A DNA stretch of 64,000 nt from Aeromonas salmonicida subsp. salmonicida (GCF_001643305.1 NZ_LSGW01000095.1:47400-111399), one strand, 5' to 3'; counted from the first letter of the stretch, positions 1 to 9,243 are shown. Notes: generated by a model from the letters alone, not told the origin. Numbers and translations are program-made.

Positions 1-1
1 C

Positions 2-715
2 TCCGTCTACGCCGCCCGCCTCAACATGGGTCGCAAGCTGGGCCAGAAGATTGCGCGCGAGTGGGAAGATCTCGATGTGGATGTGGTTATCCCCATCCCG
101 GAGACCTCCTGTGACGTGGCGCTGGAAATAGCCCATACCCTGAACCTGCCGTATCGTCAGGGCTTCGTGAAGAACCGCTACATAGGCCGTACCTTCATCA
201 TGCCGGGCCAGACCCAGCGCAAGAAATCGGTACGCCGCAAGCTCAACGCCATCAGCTCCGAATTCAAGGGCAAGAAGGTGTTGCTGGTGGATGACAGCAT
301 AGTGCGCGGTACTACCTCTGAGCAGATCATCCAGATGGCTCGAGAAGCGGGCGCGGCCAAGGTTTACTTCGCCTCGGCGGCACCGGAAATCCGTTTCCCC
401 AACGTCTATGGCATCGATATGCCGACCGCCAACGAGCTGATCGCCCACGGCCGGGAAGTGGAAGAGGTGTGTGCACTGATTGGTGCCGATGGCCTGATTT
501 TCCAGGATCTGGAAGATCTGGAAGAAGCGGTGCGGGAGATCAACCCTGAGCTGCGCCACTTCGAGACTTCGGTGTTTAACGGTCACTATGTCACCTCAGA
601 CGTGGATCAGTCCTATCTGGATCACTTGAACGCCATGCGCAGCGATGACAACAAGGCGGTGCGTGAGTGGCAGGAAGGCACCAGCAATCTGGAAATTTTT
701 AACGAAGGCAGTTAA
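2..715 (+). CDS. purF: Amidophosphoribosyltransferase, C-terminal part (5' end outside window)
   Basis: This is the C-terminal half of glutamine-PRPP amidotransferase, which makes 5-phosphoribosylamine in the first committed step of purine synthesis in the cytoplasm. The open frame enters from base 2, so the N-terminal nucleophile (Ntn) glutaminase domain lies outside the window. Visible are the PRPP-binding motif [15 protein letters not shown] and the conserved [12 protein letters not shown] and IVRGTTS segments of the phosphoribosyltransferase fold. The C-terminus ends in a purF-like NLEIFNEGS tail. A hairpin at 745-764 follows. Identity is secure from recalled similarity to E. coli PurF. 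Confidence 0.97.
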   Translation, partial: SVYAARLNMGRKLGQKIAREWEDLDVDVVIPIPETSCDVALEIAHTLNLPYRQGFVKNRYIGRTFIMPGQTQRKKSVRRKLNAISSEFKGKKVLLVDDSIVRGTTSEQIIQMAREAGAAKVYFASAAPEIRFPNVYGIDMPTANELIAHGREVEEVCALIGADGLIFQDLEDLEEAVREINPELRHFETSVFNGHYVTSDVDQSYLDHLNAMRSDDNKAVREWQEGTSNLEIFNEGS

Positions 716-744
716 ACGTTTTCGTTGTCAATGACAGAGATGAG

Positions 745-764
745 ATGGGGGCTGCGGCCCCCAT
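745..764 (+). terminator. Hairpin after purF
   Basis: ATGGGGGC pairs with GCCCCCAT around a TGCG loop, 30 bases after the purF stop. The following tract (TGTTGTG) is only partly T-rich, so termination may be weak. Confidence 0.6.
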
Positions 765-938
765 TGTTGTGTCTGGGCAATGGGGGAGGGATGTTATCTG
801 ATTGAAAAAAAAGCACTTATGCAGCCGGGTGTGGGCAGTGACGGCGGGATCCGCTAGCATAGTCACCCTGTCGCGCCCTTCGCGCAGTCGTATCCACTCG
901 ACTAAATGCCGTATCAACCAGAACAGACGAGAATTCAG

Positions 939-1686
939 ATGGATGATTTGTTAGCCCCCGTGCGCCAGTTTTTGCAGTGCGAGACCCCGGACGAGTGGGT
1001 GGCAATGGCGCGCGATCCCGCCCATCTGCCCACCCTGCTTATCGATCACGCCAACTGCGAGAACAAGGCTGCGCTCACCGCCCACAGCCTGGTGCGTCGC
1101 TACTGCCTGCCCAAGGGAAAACGTCATCTGCTGCCCAAGCTGGAATTCTATCGGGAGCTGGATGCCATCCCGGAGAAGGCCGAGATCCTGGGCAAGCGCA
1201 GCATGGGGGAGTCCGATCGCACCGTGTTTGAGGAGCTGGCCCGCAACCCGCTGCTGTTTCCCATGGTGCGCCTCATCCAGGAGGAGCTGCACCACTTTGA
1301 GCAGGTACTGGCGCTGATGGCCGCGCGCAACATCCCCTATGGCCCCGTGACCGCCTCCCGCTACGCCCGCAACCTGATGCAGCATGTACGCACCCACGAG
1401 CCTGCAACCATAGTCGACAAGCTGATCATCGGAGGCGCGCTCCTGCGAGCGTTTTGCCAAGCTGGCGCCCCATCTGGACGAGGAGCTGGGCCGCTTCTAT
1501 GTCTCCCTGTTGCGCTCCGAGGCGCGCCATTATCAGGACTATCTGGCCCTGGCCGAGCAATATGCGGGTAAGGATATCAGCGAGCGGGTAGCGTATTTTG
1601 GCAAACTCGAAGCCGAACTTGTCTGCTCGCCGGATCCGCAATTCAGGTTCCATAGCGGGCTGCCTGTCAGATCTGACAGTTGTTGA
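939..1686 (+). pseudogene. miaE: miaE, tRNA 2-methylthio-N6-isopentenyladenosine hydroxylase, frameshifted
   Basis: MiaE is a non-haem diiron monooxygenase that hydroxylates the ms2i6A base next to the anticodon of tRNAs. From ATG 939 (an in-frame ATG at 906 is also possible) the frame encodes the N-terminal ligand helices, including LIDHANCENKAA and EELHHFEQV. Near 1434 the frame breaks: after KLIIG the family's IEARSCERFAKLAPHLDEEL continues in another frame and runs to TGA 1684-1686, still showing the SEARHYQDYL ligand helix. Restoring 11 bases would give one frame of about 252 residues, close to the family length. As written, the product loses the second half of the diiron site. A single sequencing error is unlikely to remove 11 bases but cannot be excluded. 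Confidence 0.85.
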
Positions 1687-1752
1687 TGTCAAGGGGGCTG
1701 CCTACCATGGCCATGTTCCTACTACGAGCGACGCATCATTTTTGAGCGCAAT

Positions 1753-1779
1753 TCCCGGCCCCTGAGCCGGGATTTTTTT
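1753..1779 (+). terminator. Rho-independent terminator after miaE
   Basis: TCCCGGC pairs with GCCGGGA around a 6-base loop and is followed by seven T residues. Confidence 0.85.
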
Positions 1780-1811
1780 GCGCGTTTTCAAGCAGGTGAG
1801 TAGGGGAGAGT

Positions 1812-1835
1812 GCCGGTGCCAGGGCTGGCACCGGC
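1812..1835 (-). terminator. Hairpin after sapF
   Basis: GCCGGTGCC pairs with GGCACCGGC, a 9-bp stem just past the sapF stop. There is no T tract on the minus strand, so it may be a Rho-dependent or mRNA-stabilising stem. Confidence 0.5.
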
Positions 1836-1842
1836 CACGGGA

Positions 1843-2628
1843 TCAGCGGCGGTATTCGTTGTTGTAGTTCTGGATCAGGCGGCGGGTCACCTCATGCTGG
1901 GGATCGGCGAACACCTTGAGGGTTTTGCCACGCTCCACCACTCGTCCGTCGTGCATCACCAGCACCTCGTCACTGATGTGGCTGACCACCCCCAGATCGT
2001 TGGCTACCAGCACATAGCTCAGTCCCATGGTCTCCTGCATCTCCAGCAGCAGGTTGATGATCTGGGAGCGTACCGAGATATCCAGGGTGGAGAGCGCCTC
2101 ATCGGCTACCACTATCTTGGGATTGAGGATCAGCGCCCGTGCCAGCGCCACCCGCTGTTGCTGACCAGCGGAGAGCATCTGGGGGTAGAAGAGGGCGTGA
2201 TCCGGCAGCATGCCCACCATACGCAGGGTCTGCACTACCTTGTCGTGGCGCTCCTCGTCACTCATTTCGGTGTTGAGCCGCAGCGGTGTCTCCAGGATCT
2301 GGCCGACCCGGATCTTGCGATTGAGGGAGGAGTTGGGGTCCTGGAAGATCATGCGCAGCAGCTTGCAGCGGGTCTGGTAGTCGCCATGCACCAGGGTCTG
2401 ACCCTCGATGGCGATGTCGCCGCTGGTGGGCTCTATCATGCCGGCCAGGATCCGTGCCAGGGTACTCTTGCCGGAGCCGGCTTCACCGACGATGGCCAGC
2501 GTCTGGCCCACGTCCAGATCAAACGAGAGCGGCTTGATGGCTTCCACCGCCCGGCGGCGAAACAGGCCGGTGCGATTTTGATAGGTCTTGCTAAGGCCTC
2601 TGACCTGCAACAGGGAGGGTTCAATCAC
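1843..2628 (-). CDS. sapF: Sap peptide/polyamine ABC transporter ATPase SapF
   Basis: Second ATPase of the Sap system, known for antimicrobial-peptide resistance in Salmonella and putrescine export in E. coli. The 261-residue protein has Walker A GEAGSGKS (about residue 50), a variant signature LSAGQQQR, and Walker B IVVADEA. The usual H-loop histidine is asparagine (VANDL). It is the last gene of the sapABCDF operon, 34 bases after sapD, and length matches the family. The start ATG at 2628 gives the normal MIEPSLLQVRGLSK beginning. Loss of the H-loop His is also seen in SapD here. Confidence 0.95.
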   Translation of the reverse strand: MIEPSLLQVRGLSKTYQNRTGLFRRRAVEAIKPLSFDLDVGQTLAIVGEAGSGKSTLARILAGMIEPTSGDIAIEGQTLVHGDYQTRCKLLRMIFQDPNSSLNRKIRVGQILETPLRLNTEMSDEERHDKVVQTLRMVGMLPDHALFYPQMLSAGQQQRVALARALILNPKIVVADEALSTLDISVRSQIINLLLEMQETMGLSYVLVANDLGVVSHISDEVLVMHDGRVVERGKTLKVFADPQHEVTRRLIQNYNNEYRR

Positions 2629-2662
2629 AAGCTGTGCTCCTTGACGGGGGCGTTAACGAACA

Positions 2663-3661
2663 TCATTTTTTCGGCTCATCCATGTTCAGCGGGAAGTGGC
2701 AACTGAACTGGTGGCCCTTGATCTTGCTCATCAGCGGCGTCTGTACGCACTGCTTCTGGGCATAGGGGCAACGGGGACCAAGTCGGCAACCTATGGGCAG
2801 ATGCTGCAGCGGTGGAATGACACCGGGCAGGGTTTCGAGTCGCGACTTGTGGCGCACCAGCTTGTCAAAGTCGGGAATGGACTTGAGCAAGGCATCGGTA
2901 TATGGGTGGTGTGGGGTATCCAGGATCTGATCCCGGGTACCGACCTCCACCATCTGGCCGCAGTACATCACATTGATGGTGTCGGTCAGGTTGGCGATGG
3001 CGGCAATGTCGTTGCTGATGATGAGAATGGTGGTGTTGCCCAGCTTGTTCATCTTGTCCAGCAGCCGCAGGATCTGGGAGTGGGTGGTGGACTCCATGGC
3101 GCTGGTGGGCTCATCGGCTACCAGCAGGCGCGGCTTGTTGGCAATGGCCATGGCGATCATCACCTTCTGACACATGCCGTCAGAGAGCTCGTGGGGATAG
3201 GCGCGCATTACCTTGCGGTGATCCTTGACGCCGACCCTGTGCAGCAGCGCGATGGCCTTTTTCTTGCGCCACTGGAAGCGTTGCCAGAATTTCCCTTCAA
3301 ACGAATCGGTCGGGATAGCCTCTTCCAGCTGGGCGCCAATCTCCCCGGACGGATCCAGGCAGCTGATGGGGTCCTGAAAGATCATGGCTATCTCGCGGCC
3401 CATGATCCGGCGCCGCTCCTTGGGGGCCATGGTCAGCAGATCCATGTCGTTGAAGCGCATCCGGTCGGCACGTACCGTCCAGTTGTCTTTCTGGATGCCG
3501 ACGATCACTTTGGCAATCAAGCTCTTGCCGGAGCCGGATTCCCCCACCAGGCCGCGGATCTCCCCCTCGGTCAGGGTCAGGCTCACCTTGTCCACCGCCT
3601 TGACCTTGCCCTGTGGCGTGTCAATTTCGATGGTGAGGTTGCGTATGTCGAGCAAGGGCAT
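2663..3661 (-). CDS. sapD: Sap transporter ATPase SapD
   Basis: OppD-type ATPase of the Sap importer/exporter. The 332-residue protein carries Walker A GESGSGKS (about residue 38), Walker [13 protein letters not shown], and the C-terminal oligopeptide-ABC extension with [17 protein letters not shown], whose cysteines suggest the Fe-S-like cluster region typical of OppD/DppD proteins. The H-loop reads ISNDI, with Asn where most ABC ATPases have His. Its ATG overlaps the sapC stop by one base (TAATG), indicating translational coupling. Confidence 0.95.
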   Translation of the reverse strand: MPLLDIRNLTIEIDTPQGKVKAVDKVSLTLTEGEIRGLVGESGSGKSLIAKVIVGIQKDNWTVRADRMRFNDMDLLTMAPKERRRIMGREIAMIFQDPISCLDPSGEIGAQLEEAIPTDSFEGKFWQRFQWRKKKAIALLHRVGVKDHRKVMRAYPHELSDGMCQKVMIAMAIANKPRLLVADEPTSAMESTTHSQILRLLDKMNKLGNTTILIISNDIAAIANLTDTINVMYCGQMVEVGTRDQILDTPHHPYTDALLKSIPDFDKLVRHKSRLETLPGVIPPLQHLPIGCRLGPRCPYAQKQCVQTPLMSKIKGHQFSCHFPLNMDEPKK

Positions 3662-4554
3662 TAATCATTCCCCTCTTTGAGTGCTTCACGGATGCCTTCA
3701 CCAACTAAATTGGTTACCAGCACGCTGAACAGTATGGCCATACCCGGCAGGGTCACGGTCCAGGGGGCGAGATAGATGAGATCGCTCGAGTCGGCCAGCA
3801 TGGCACCCCACTCCGGCTGGGGAGACTGGGCACCGAGGCCGAGAAAACCCACCGCCGAGATATCGAGGATAGCGGCAGAGAGGGTGCGAGTGGTCTGGGC
3901 GACCAGGGTCTCCACTATGTTCGGCAGTATGGCCAGACGCATGATACGAAATGGGGGCGATCCATCGAGGCGGCTGGCAATGATGTACTCCTTTTGCATC
4001 TCGGTGTGAACGGCGTTGTAGGTCGCCCGGATGAAGGGAGGGATCAGCGCCAGCGTGATGGCGATCAGGGTGTTGAACAGGCCTGGCCCCAGAATGGCGA
4101 CCATGATGATGGTCAGCAGCAGGGAAGGGATGGAGAGCAGGGTGTCGAGCAGGTGGTGCAGTACGCTCGATTTGAGCCCCTTGCTCATGCCGCCCAGGAT
4201 GCCGATGGCGGTGCCGGCCACCATGGCGATCAGCACCACCAGCAAGGCATTGCCGAAGGTGAAGCGCGCGCCCACCACCAGACGGGAGAGGATGTCACGG
4301 CCCAGATCGTCTGTGCCAAGGAAGTAGTCTATGTTGCCGCTGTTGGCCCAGGAGGGGGCCAGCAGCAGGCGGGAGCTGTGTTGATCATCGATGCCGTAGG
4401 GCACCAGCAACGGGCCAATGAGGGTGATGAGCAGCAGGATCACGAAGCACCAGAGTGCCCCCATTGCCAGTGGATTGCGGCGATAGGAGGCCCAGGTCTG
4501 CTCCAGCGGGGAGAGGATCTTGAGCTCGGGGTAGAGGCTAGTCTTGTCTTGCAT
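3661..4554 (-). CDS. sapC: Sap transporter permease SapC
   Basis: DppC/OppC-type inner-membrane permease of 297 residues, close to the 296 of E. coli SapC. It shows an N-terminal cytoplasmic segment, a first membrane helix near residues 31-52, a periplasmic loop with [16 protein letters not shown], and an EAA-type ATPase-contact loop ([17 protein letters not shown], around residue 200). It pairs with SapB to form the channel. The gene lies between sapB and sapD in the usual order. Confidence 0.95.
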   Translation of the reverse strand: MQDKTSLYPELKILSPLEQTWASYRRNPLAMGALWCFVILLLITLIGPLLVPYGIDDQHSSRLLLAPSWANSGNIDYFLGTDDLGRDILSRLVVGARFTFGNALLVVLIAMVAGTAIGILGGMSKGLKSSVLHHLLDTLLSIPSLLLTIIMVAILGPGLFNTLIAITLALIPPFIRATYNAVHTEMQKEYIIASRLDGSPPFRIMRLAILPNIVETLVAQTTRTLSAAILDISAVGFLGLGAQSPQPEWGAMLADSSDLIYLAPWTVTLPGMAILFSVLVTNLVGEGIREALKEGND

Positions 4555-4589
4555 AGGATTCCTGGCTCCAGGTCATGCCATGAGCACGT

Positions 4590-5549
4590 TCAGTCTTGTT
4601 TTGCATAGAGTTCTTTGCGCCGCGCCGGATAGATGATGGTGGTGAGCAGCTCTGTGCTGACGCTGGTAAAAATGACGAAACCAGCCACTACCAGGGTGGC
4701 GCCACGGATGGCGGCATAGTCCTGCAGGGCTATGCTGCTGATGAGCCAGCGGCCGATCCCGTGCCACTCGAACACCACCTCCGTGATCATGGCGGAGGTG
4801 AGCACGCTGCCCAGCTGCAGACCCAGCAGCGGCAACACGGGGGGCAAGGCATTCTTGAGGCCATGGCGCCAGACAATCTGCCGACGGGAGAGACCACGGC
4901 TTGCGGCTGCCTTGATGTAGTTCTGCTTCATCACGTCGATGAGGGAGCTGCGCACGTGGCGGATCACCTCTGTGGTGGGCACCACCGCCAGCACCAGCGA
5001 GGGCAGGATCAAGTGGCGCAGGGCGTCGTGCAGCGCCGCCTGGCGCCAGGGTTCATGGCTCATCAATACGTCGATCAATGCTATGCCGGTAATGGAGGGC
5101 ACGTCATAAAGCAGACTGATCTGGCCGGAGGCGGGCAACCAGCCGAGATCCAGCGAGAAGAACATCACCACCAGCAACGCCAGCCAGAACACAGGTACAG
5201 CGTAGCCGATGAGGCCGGCGGTCATGATGGAGAGATCCAGCGGCTTGCCTTGTGAGAGTGCCGCCAGGGTGCCCAGCGGAATGCCCACCAGCAGCGAGAT
5301 GGCAAATGCCGTTGCACAGAGGATCAGGGTGGCCGGGAAGTAGTGGCGGATCTCGTCCAGCACAGGTAGACCAGAGACACTGGAAAGCCCCAGATCCCCG
5401 TCCAGAATGTTGCTCAGAAAGTCAGGATAACCGCTCCAGAAGCTGGCTTGCAGGCCGATGAGCCGATAATCCAGCAGGTAGGCGACAAAGGTCAGGGCCA
5501 GCAGGGTAATGAGCAGCAGGCTGATGCGGCGCAGAATATAGAGAAACAT
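4590..5549 (-). CDS. sapB: Sap transporter permease SapB
   Basis: DppB/OppB-type permease of 319 residues (E. coli SapB has 321). The N-terminal MFLYILRRISLLLITLLALTF helix and the EAA loop (YIKAAASRGLSRRQIVWRHG, near residue 220) are typical. It starts 2 bases after the sapA stop and lies 35 bases upstream of sapC, so it is read from the sapA promoter. Its 3' end (LYAKQD) and the sapC start (MQDKTSL) share a short imperfect DNA repeat. Confidence 0.95.
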   Translation of the reverse strand: MFLYILRRISLLLITLLALTFVAYLLDYRLIGLQASFWSGYPDFLSNILDGDLGLSSVSGLPVLDEIRHYFPATLILCATAFAISLLVGIPLGTLAALSQGKPLDLSIMTAGLIGYAVPVFWLALLVVMFFSLDLGWLPASGQISLLYDVPSITGIALIDVLMSHEPWRQAALHDALRHLILPSLVLAVVPTTEVIRHVRSSLIDVMKQNYIKAAASRGLSRRQIVWRHGLKNALPPVLPLLGLQLGSVLTSAMITEVVFEWHGIGRWLISSIALQDYAAIRGATLVVAGFVIFTSVSTELLTTIIYPARRKELYAKQD

Positions 5550-5551
5550 GC

Positions 5552-7153
5552 TTACTCCCTGTGTGCTTGGTAGAAGACGGTGCCGCCAAAAGGCATCAGG
5601 GAGAGCCCCTCAATGTCGCTGCGACTGACCTGGGTGCGCAGGGCATGGGCCAGCGGGATGAGCGGCAACTGCTCGTTGAGCAGGGTCTGGGCGTAATAGT
5701 AGTTGCGCAGCCGGAACGCCAGCTGGGGGGTGGTCACAGCGTCATCCAGCAGTTGATCGAAGGCCGGGCTGCACCAGCGGCTGTAGTTGTTGCCACGCTC
5801 GACGGCGGTGCAGCTCAGCAACTGGCGAAAGAAGTTGTCGGGGTCGGCGTTGTCGGCAATCCAGCCCGACAGCAGGCTGTCATAGTGGCCATGGGCGAGG
5901 CGCGTCTCGATGACAGGCCATTCCTGCTGCACGATTTTCAGCTTGATGCCGACCTTGGCCAGATCGCTGCGCATCAGCTGGGCTGTCTTGAGGGCATCCG
6001 GGTTGTAGGGGCGCGAGCCTGGCTGTACCAGCACCTGCATCTCGAATCCGTGCTCAAACCCGGCCTCCTTGAGCAGCTGACGTGATCGCTTCAAGTCTTG
6101 CTGACGCATAGGCAGAGAAGGATTGTAGCCCCAGGAGAGGGGAGGGAGCAGGCTGTTGGCCGGTTGTCCTGTCTCGAAGTAGACCGCTTGCAACAGGTTG
6201 TCGATATTGATGGCACTGGCGATGGCCTGACGTACCTGTACCTTGTTGAAGGGTGCCTTGCGGGTGTTGAGGGCAAGGAAGGCCACGTTCATGCCCGACT
6301 GTATGGACAGGCTCAGCTTCGGGTTCTGCTTGATCACCGACAACTGGCTGGCAACGGGGGTACTCATCACATCGCACTCGCCCGTCAGTAGCTTGGCCAG
6401 TCGCTTGGCGGATTTTGGCGTGATGTCATAGACCAGTTGTTCAATCTTGGCTTCGCCGCCCCAGTAACCCGGGTGGCGCAGGTAACGCACATATTCGTTG
6501 TGGCGATACTCCTTGAAGCTGAACGGACCTGTCCCGACCGGTTGAGTGTCCAGCAGTGCCTGTGTGCCGGCGCTGCGCATCTGGTCGGCATATTCGGCGG
6601 AGAGCACTATGGCGTAGTCGCTGGCCAGCGTGGCGAGGAAGGAGGCATCCGGCCGATTCAGTTCAAACACCACCTGCTGCTGTCCCTTCTTGTAGATCCG
6701 CTTGATCAGTTGATCCAGCCCCAGGCTGTAGAAGTAGGGATACTCGCCCCCCGAAATGGCGTGATAGGGGTGCTGCTTGTCCAGCAGCCGCTGCCAGGTG
6801 AACAGCACATCGTCGGCATTCAGGTTGCGTGAGGGATTGAACCAGGGGGTGTGGTGAAAGGTGACGCCCTTGCGCAGAGTCAGGGTGTAGGAGAGACCAT
6901 CTTCACTCACGTTCCAGCGGGTGGCGAGCCCCCCTTCCAGCGCCAGCGTGTTGGGGTTCACCTCCAGCAGACGATCGTAGAGCGGGCGGGAGCTGGCATC
7001 CAGGGTCACCCCGGAGTTGGAGACCTGGGGATTGAAGGTCTGGGGCGAGCCTTCCGCACAGTAGATGAGTCCCGTCCTGGACGCGTCGTCTTGTTTCTGA
7101 CAACCGGTAACCAGCACCAGCAATCCAAGCAGCAAGGGTTTGAGCATTCTCAT
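5552..7153 (-). CDS. sapA: Sap system solute-binding protein SapA, predicted lipoprotein
   Basis: DppA/OppA-family substrate-binding protein of 533 residues, first gene of sapABCDF. It binds cationic peptides or haem in other species and delivers cargo to SapBC. The N-terminus MRMLKPLLLGLLVLVTGC contains a lipobox (LVTGC), so the mature protein is expected to be membrane-anchored. This differs from the freely soluble periplasmic SapA I recall for E. coli. Family segments such as YCAEGSPQTFNPQ and LTLRKGVTFHHTPWF are present. The upstream 176 bases contain a decayed copy of the pspF 3' end. Confidence 0.95.
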   Translation of the reverse strand: MRMLKPLLLGLLVLVTGCQKQDDASRTGLIYCAEGSPQTFNPQVSNSGVTLDASSRPLYDRLLEVNPNTLALEGGLATRWNVSEDGLSYTLTLRKGVTFHHTPWFNPSRNLNADDVLFTWQRLLDKQHPYHAISGGEYPYFYSLGLDQLIKRIYKKGQQQVVFELNRPDASFLATLASDYAIVLSAEYADQMRSAGTQALLDTQPVGTGPFSFKEYRHNEYVRYLRHPGYWGGEAKIEQLVYDITPKSAKRLAKLLTGECDVMSTPVASQLSVIKQNPKLSLSIQSGMNVAFLALNTRKAPFNKVQVRQAIASAINIDNLLQAVYFETGQPANSLLPPLSWGYNPSLPMRQQDLKRSRQLLKEAGFEHGFEMQVLVQPGSRPYNPDALKTAQLMRSDLAKVGIKLKIVQQEWPVIETRLAHGHYDSLLSGWIADNADPDNFFRQLLSCTAVERGNNYSRWCSPAFDQLLDDAVTTPQLAFRLRNYYYAQTLLNEQLPLIPLAHALRTQVSRSDIEGLSLMPFGGTVFYQAHRE

Positions 7154-7230
7154 TGTAGAACCATGTTTTTATACAAATGTGCCAGCATCGGGGCTGGCGA
7201 GTTGCAGGAGTCGGCCTGAACCGGGCTTAC

Positions 7231-7317
7231 TGTGGTTTCAATCCGCATCGTTATCACTATCCTGCAGCGGGTATTTGCGCCGCATGCCACGGCACTGGTG
7301 ATAGCGCAGGGCCAGCA
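7231..7317 (-). pseudogene. Decayed tandem copy of the pspF 3' end
   Basis: Bases 7231-7317 match 7323-7409 with an offset of 92 and about 9 mismatches in 87 bases. Read on the minus strand in the pspF frame, the copy gives LALRYHQCRGMRRKYP..DSDNDAD and a TGA, against LALSYHQFRGMLRKYQ..DSDNDAD in pspF. It is therefore a degenerate duplicate of the Fis-type helix-turn-helix and stop codon, left downstream of the intact gene. Confidence 0.85.
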
Positions 7318-7329
7318 TTTCCTGTGGCG

Positions 7330-8364
7330 TCAATCCGCATCGTTATCACTGTCCAGCAGCTGGTATTTGCGCAGCATGCCACGGAACTGGTGATAACTCA
7401 GGGCCAGCAACTGGGCGGCTTTGCGCTGATTATACTGGGATTGCTGCATGGCTTGCTTGAGTAAATTAATCTCGTACTCCGCCACCGCGTTTTTGAGATC
7501 CAGCGGCAGGCTCTGAGCGGCCGGGTTAGCCTGTGGCAGGCCCTCACTGGCGATGTGCGTGGCAGGGGTGCCTTGCGCACGGGGGCGCCAGGGGGAATCG
7601 AACGGGTTGAGCACCAGATCCGAGAGCGGCAACTGGGGATTACCCTGACGATAGATGCTGCGCTCCACCACGTTCTTGAGCTCCCGCACGTTGCCGGGCC
7701 AGGGGTAATCCAGCAGCAGCTGGGTCGCCTTGCGCGAAAATCCGGCAAACAGGGGATAACCCAGTTCCCGGGTCATGCCGTGGGCGAAGTGCTCCGCCAG
7801 CATCAGTATGTCCTCGCGCCGCTCCCGCAAGGGGGGCAGAGTGATGACATCAAAGGCAAGCCTGTCCAGCAAGTCGTGGCGAAAGTGCCCCTTGTCGGCC
7901 AACGCCGGCAGATCCTCGTTGGTGGCACACACCAGCCGTACATCCACCTTGAGGGCCTTGGCCCCACCCACTCGCTCGAATTCACCGTATTCGATGACCC
8001 GCAGCAGTTTTTCCTGTACCCGGGCGCTGGTGGTTGCCAGCTCGTCGAGGAACAGAGTGCCGCCATCGGCGCGCTCGAACCGGCCCTGATGGCGCTTGGC
8101 GGCGCCTGTGAAGGAGCCTGCCTCGTGGCCGAACAGCTCGGTTTCCAGCAGGCTCTCACTCAAGGTGGCGCAGTTGATGGTGACAAAGCTTTGATCCCAA
8201 CGCCCCGAGAGATAATGTAGGCGATGGGCGATGAGCTCCTTGCCCGTTCCCCGTTCGCCGATGATCAGCACGGGTTTGCGCAGCGGTGCGAGGCGGGAGG
8301 CCTGCTCAATGATCTCGAGGAATGCGTTGGATTCCCCCAACAGGCTTTCCGTGGCCGTGCTCAT
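7330..8364 (-). CDS. pspF: Phage-shock-protein operon activator PspF (sigma54 enhancer-binding protein)
   Basis: PspF activates the sigma54 psp promoter and is held inactive by PspA. The 344-residue protein has no N-terminal receiver domain, starts directly with the AAA+ domain (Walker A GERGTGKE), carries the sigma54-contact loop GSFTGA, Walker B GGTLFLDEL, and ends in a Fis-type HTH (KAAQLLALSYHQFRGMLRKY). It is divergent from pspABC across 195 bases containing a sigma54 promoter. The final 80 bases are duplicated just downstream. Confidence 0.97.
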   Translation of the reverse strand: MSTATESLLGESNAFLEIIEQASRLAPLRKPVLIIGERGTGKELIAHRLHYLSGRWDQSFVTINCATLSESLLETELFGHEAGSFTGAAKRHQGRFERADGGTLFLDELATTSARVQEKLLRVIEYGEFERVGGAKALKVDVRLVCATNEDLPALADKGHFRHDLLDRLAFDVITLPPLRERREDILMLAEHFAHGMTRELGYPLFAGFSRKATQLLLDYPWPGNVRELKNVVERSIYRQGNPQLPLSDLVLNPFDSPWRPRAQGTPATHIASEGLPQANPAAQSLPLDLKNAVAEYEINLLKQAMQQSQYNQRKAAQLLALSYHQFRGMLRKYQLLDSDNDAD

Positions 8365-8498
8365 AGTGATCCCTGTCAGTTGTAAAAGCTGGTCAATCTT
8401 ACCAAAAGTTGGTGATTTTAATCATCACTTGCATGGGGTATCTTGAAACTCGACCCATAGGCCCCATATAAATCAACAAGTTAAATTCTGTTCCAGAT

Positions 8499-8513
8499 TG
8501 GCACACAAGTTGC
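8499..8513 (+). promoter_or_regulatory. sigma54 promoter of pspABC
   Basis: TGGCAC-N5-TTGC, an exact -24/-12 match, lies 46 bases before the pspA start and faces pspA. PspF upstream sites and an IHF site are expected in the A/T-rich 8390-8490 stretch, but I cannot place them exactly. Confidence 0.92.
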
Positions 8514-8559
8514 CATTGTCAATGGAGAAATAACGTATGCCAACCACAGGAGTTCTATC

Positions 8560-9240
8560 ATGAGTATTTTTTCCCGTCTGGCCGACATCATCAATTCGAA
8601 CCTGACGTCCCTGCTCGACAAGGCAGAAGATCCCCAGAAGATGGTGCGCCTGATCATCCAGGAAATGGAAGATGAACTGGTGAAGGAGCGCTCCAATCTG
8701 GCTCGCTTCCTCGCCAGCCAGAAAGAGATAGGCCGTCAGGTCAGTCGCCATCAGGAGCGAGTGAACGAGTGGCAGGGCAAGGCCGAGCTGGCGCTGGCCA
8801 AGGGGCGCGAAGATCTGGCGCGTGCCGCCCTTATCGAGAAGAAGAAGCAGAGCGAGCTGGCCGAAACCCTCTATCGCGAGCAGCAGGCAGTGGACAGCGG
8901 CATCGAGAAACTGGGTGACGAAATACGTCAGCTGGAAGCCAAGCTGGAAGATGCCCGCAGCCGTCAAAAAGCGATGGCGATCCGCACCGAAGCTGCCAGC
9001 AGCCGCCTCAATGTGCAGAGCCAGGTTGCCCGTGGCGACAGTCAGGCCGTGGTCAGCAAATTCGAGCGCATGGAGCGTCGCATCGACGAGATGGAAGCCC
9101 GTGCCGATCTGGGACAATCGGACAAGGCCCTGGCCCAGCAGTTTGCCGAGCTGGAAGCCGACGATCAGATAAGCAAGGAGCTCGAGGCCATGCGTCAGAA
9201 GCTGGGCCAGGGCGACACCACACCAAAACAGGGAGAGTAA
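8560..9240 (+). CDS. pspA: Phage shock protein A
   Basis: PspA/IM30/ESCRT-III-like peripheral membrane protein that stabilises the inner membrane under stress and inhibits PspF. The 226-residue protein is nearly all helical and coiled-coil, with the amphipathic N-terminus MSIFSRLADIINSNLTSLLD and the conserved EDPQKMVRLIIQEMEDELV. A good RBS (AGGAG) precedes the ATG. It is the first gene of pspABC under the sigma54 promoter at 8499. Confidence 0.97.
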   Translation: MSIFSRLADIINSNLTSLLDKAEDPQKMVRLIIQEMEDELVKERSNLARFLASQKEIGRQVSRHQERVNEWQGKAELALAKGREDLARAALIEKKKQSELAETLYREQQAVDSGIEKLGDEIRQLEAKLEDARSRQKAMAIRTEAASSRLNVQSQVARGDSQAVVSKFERMERRIDEMEARADLGQSDKALAQQFAELEADDQISKELEAMRQKLGQGDTTPKQGE

Positions 9241-9243
9241 CGG

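Noticed and set aside
1810..2706. Long plus-strand frame opposite sapF
   Set aside because: It is an antisense shadow of sapF, with no family features; many other long frames opposite GC-rich genes are the same kind of artefact.
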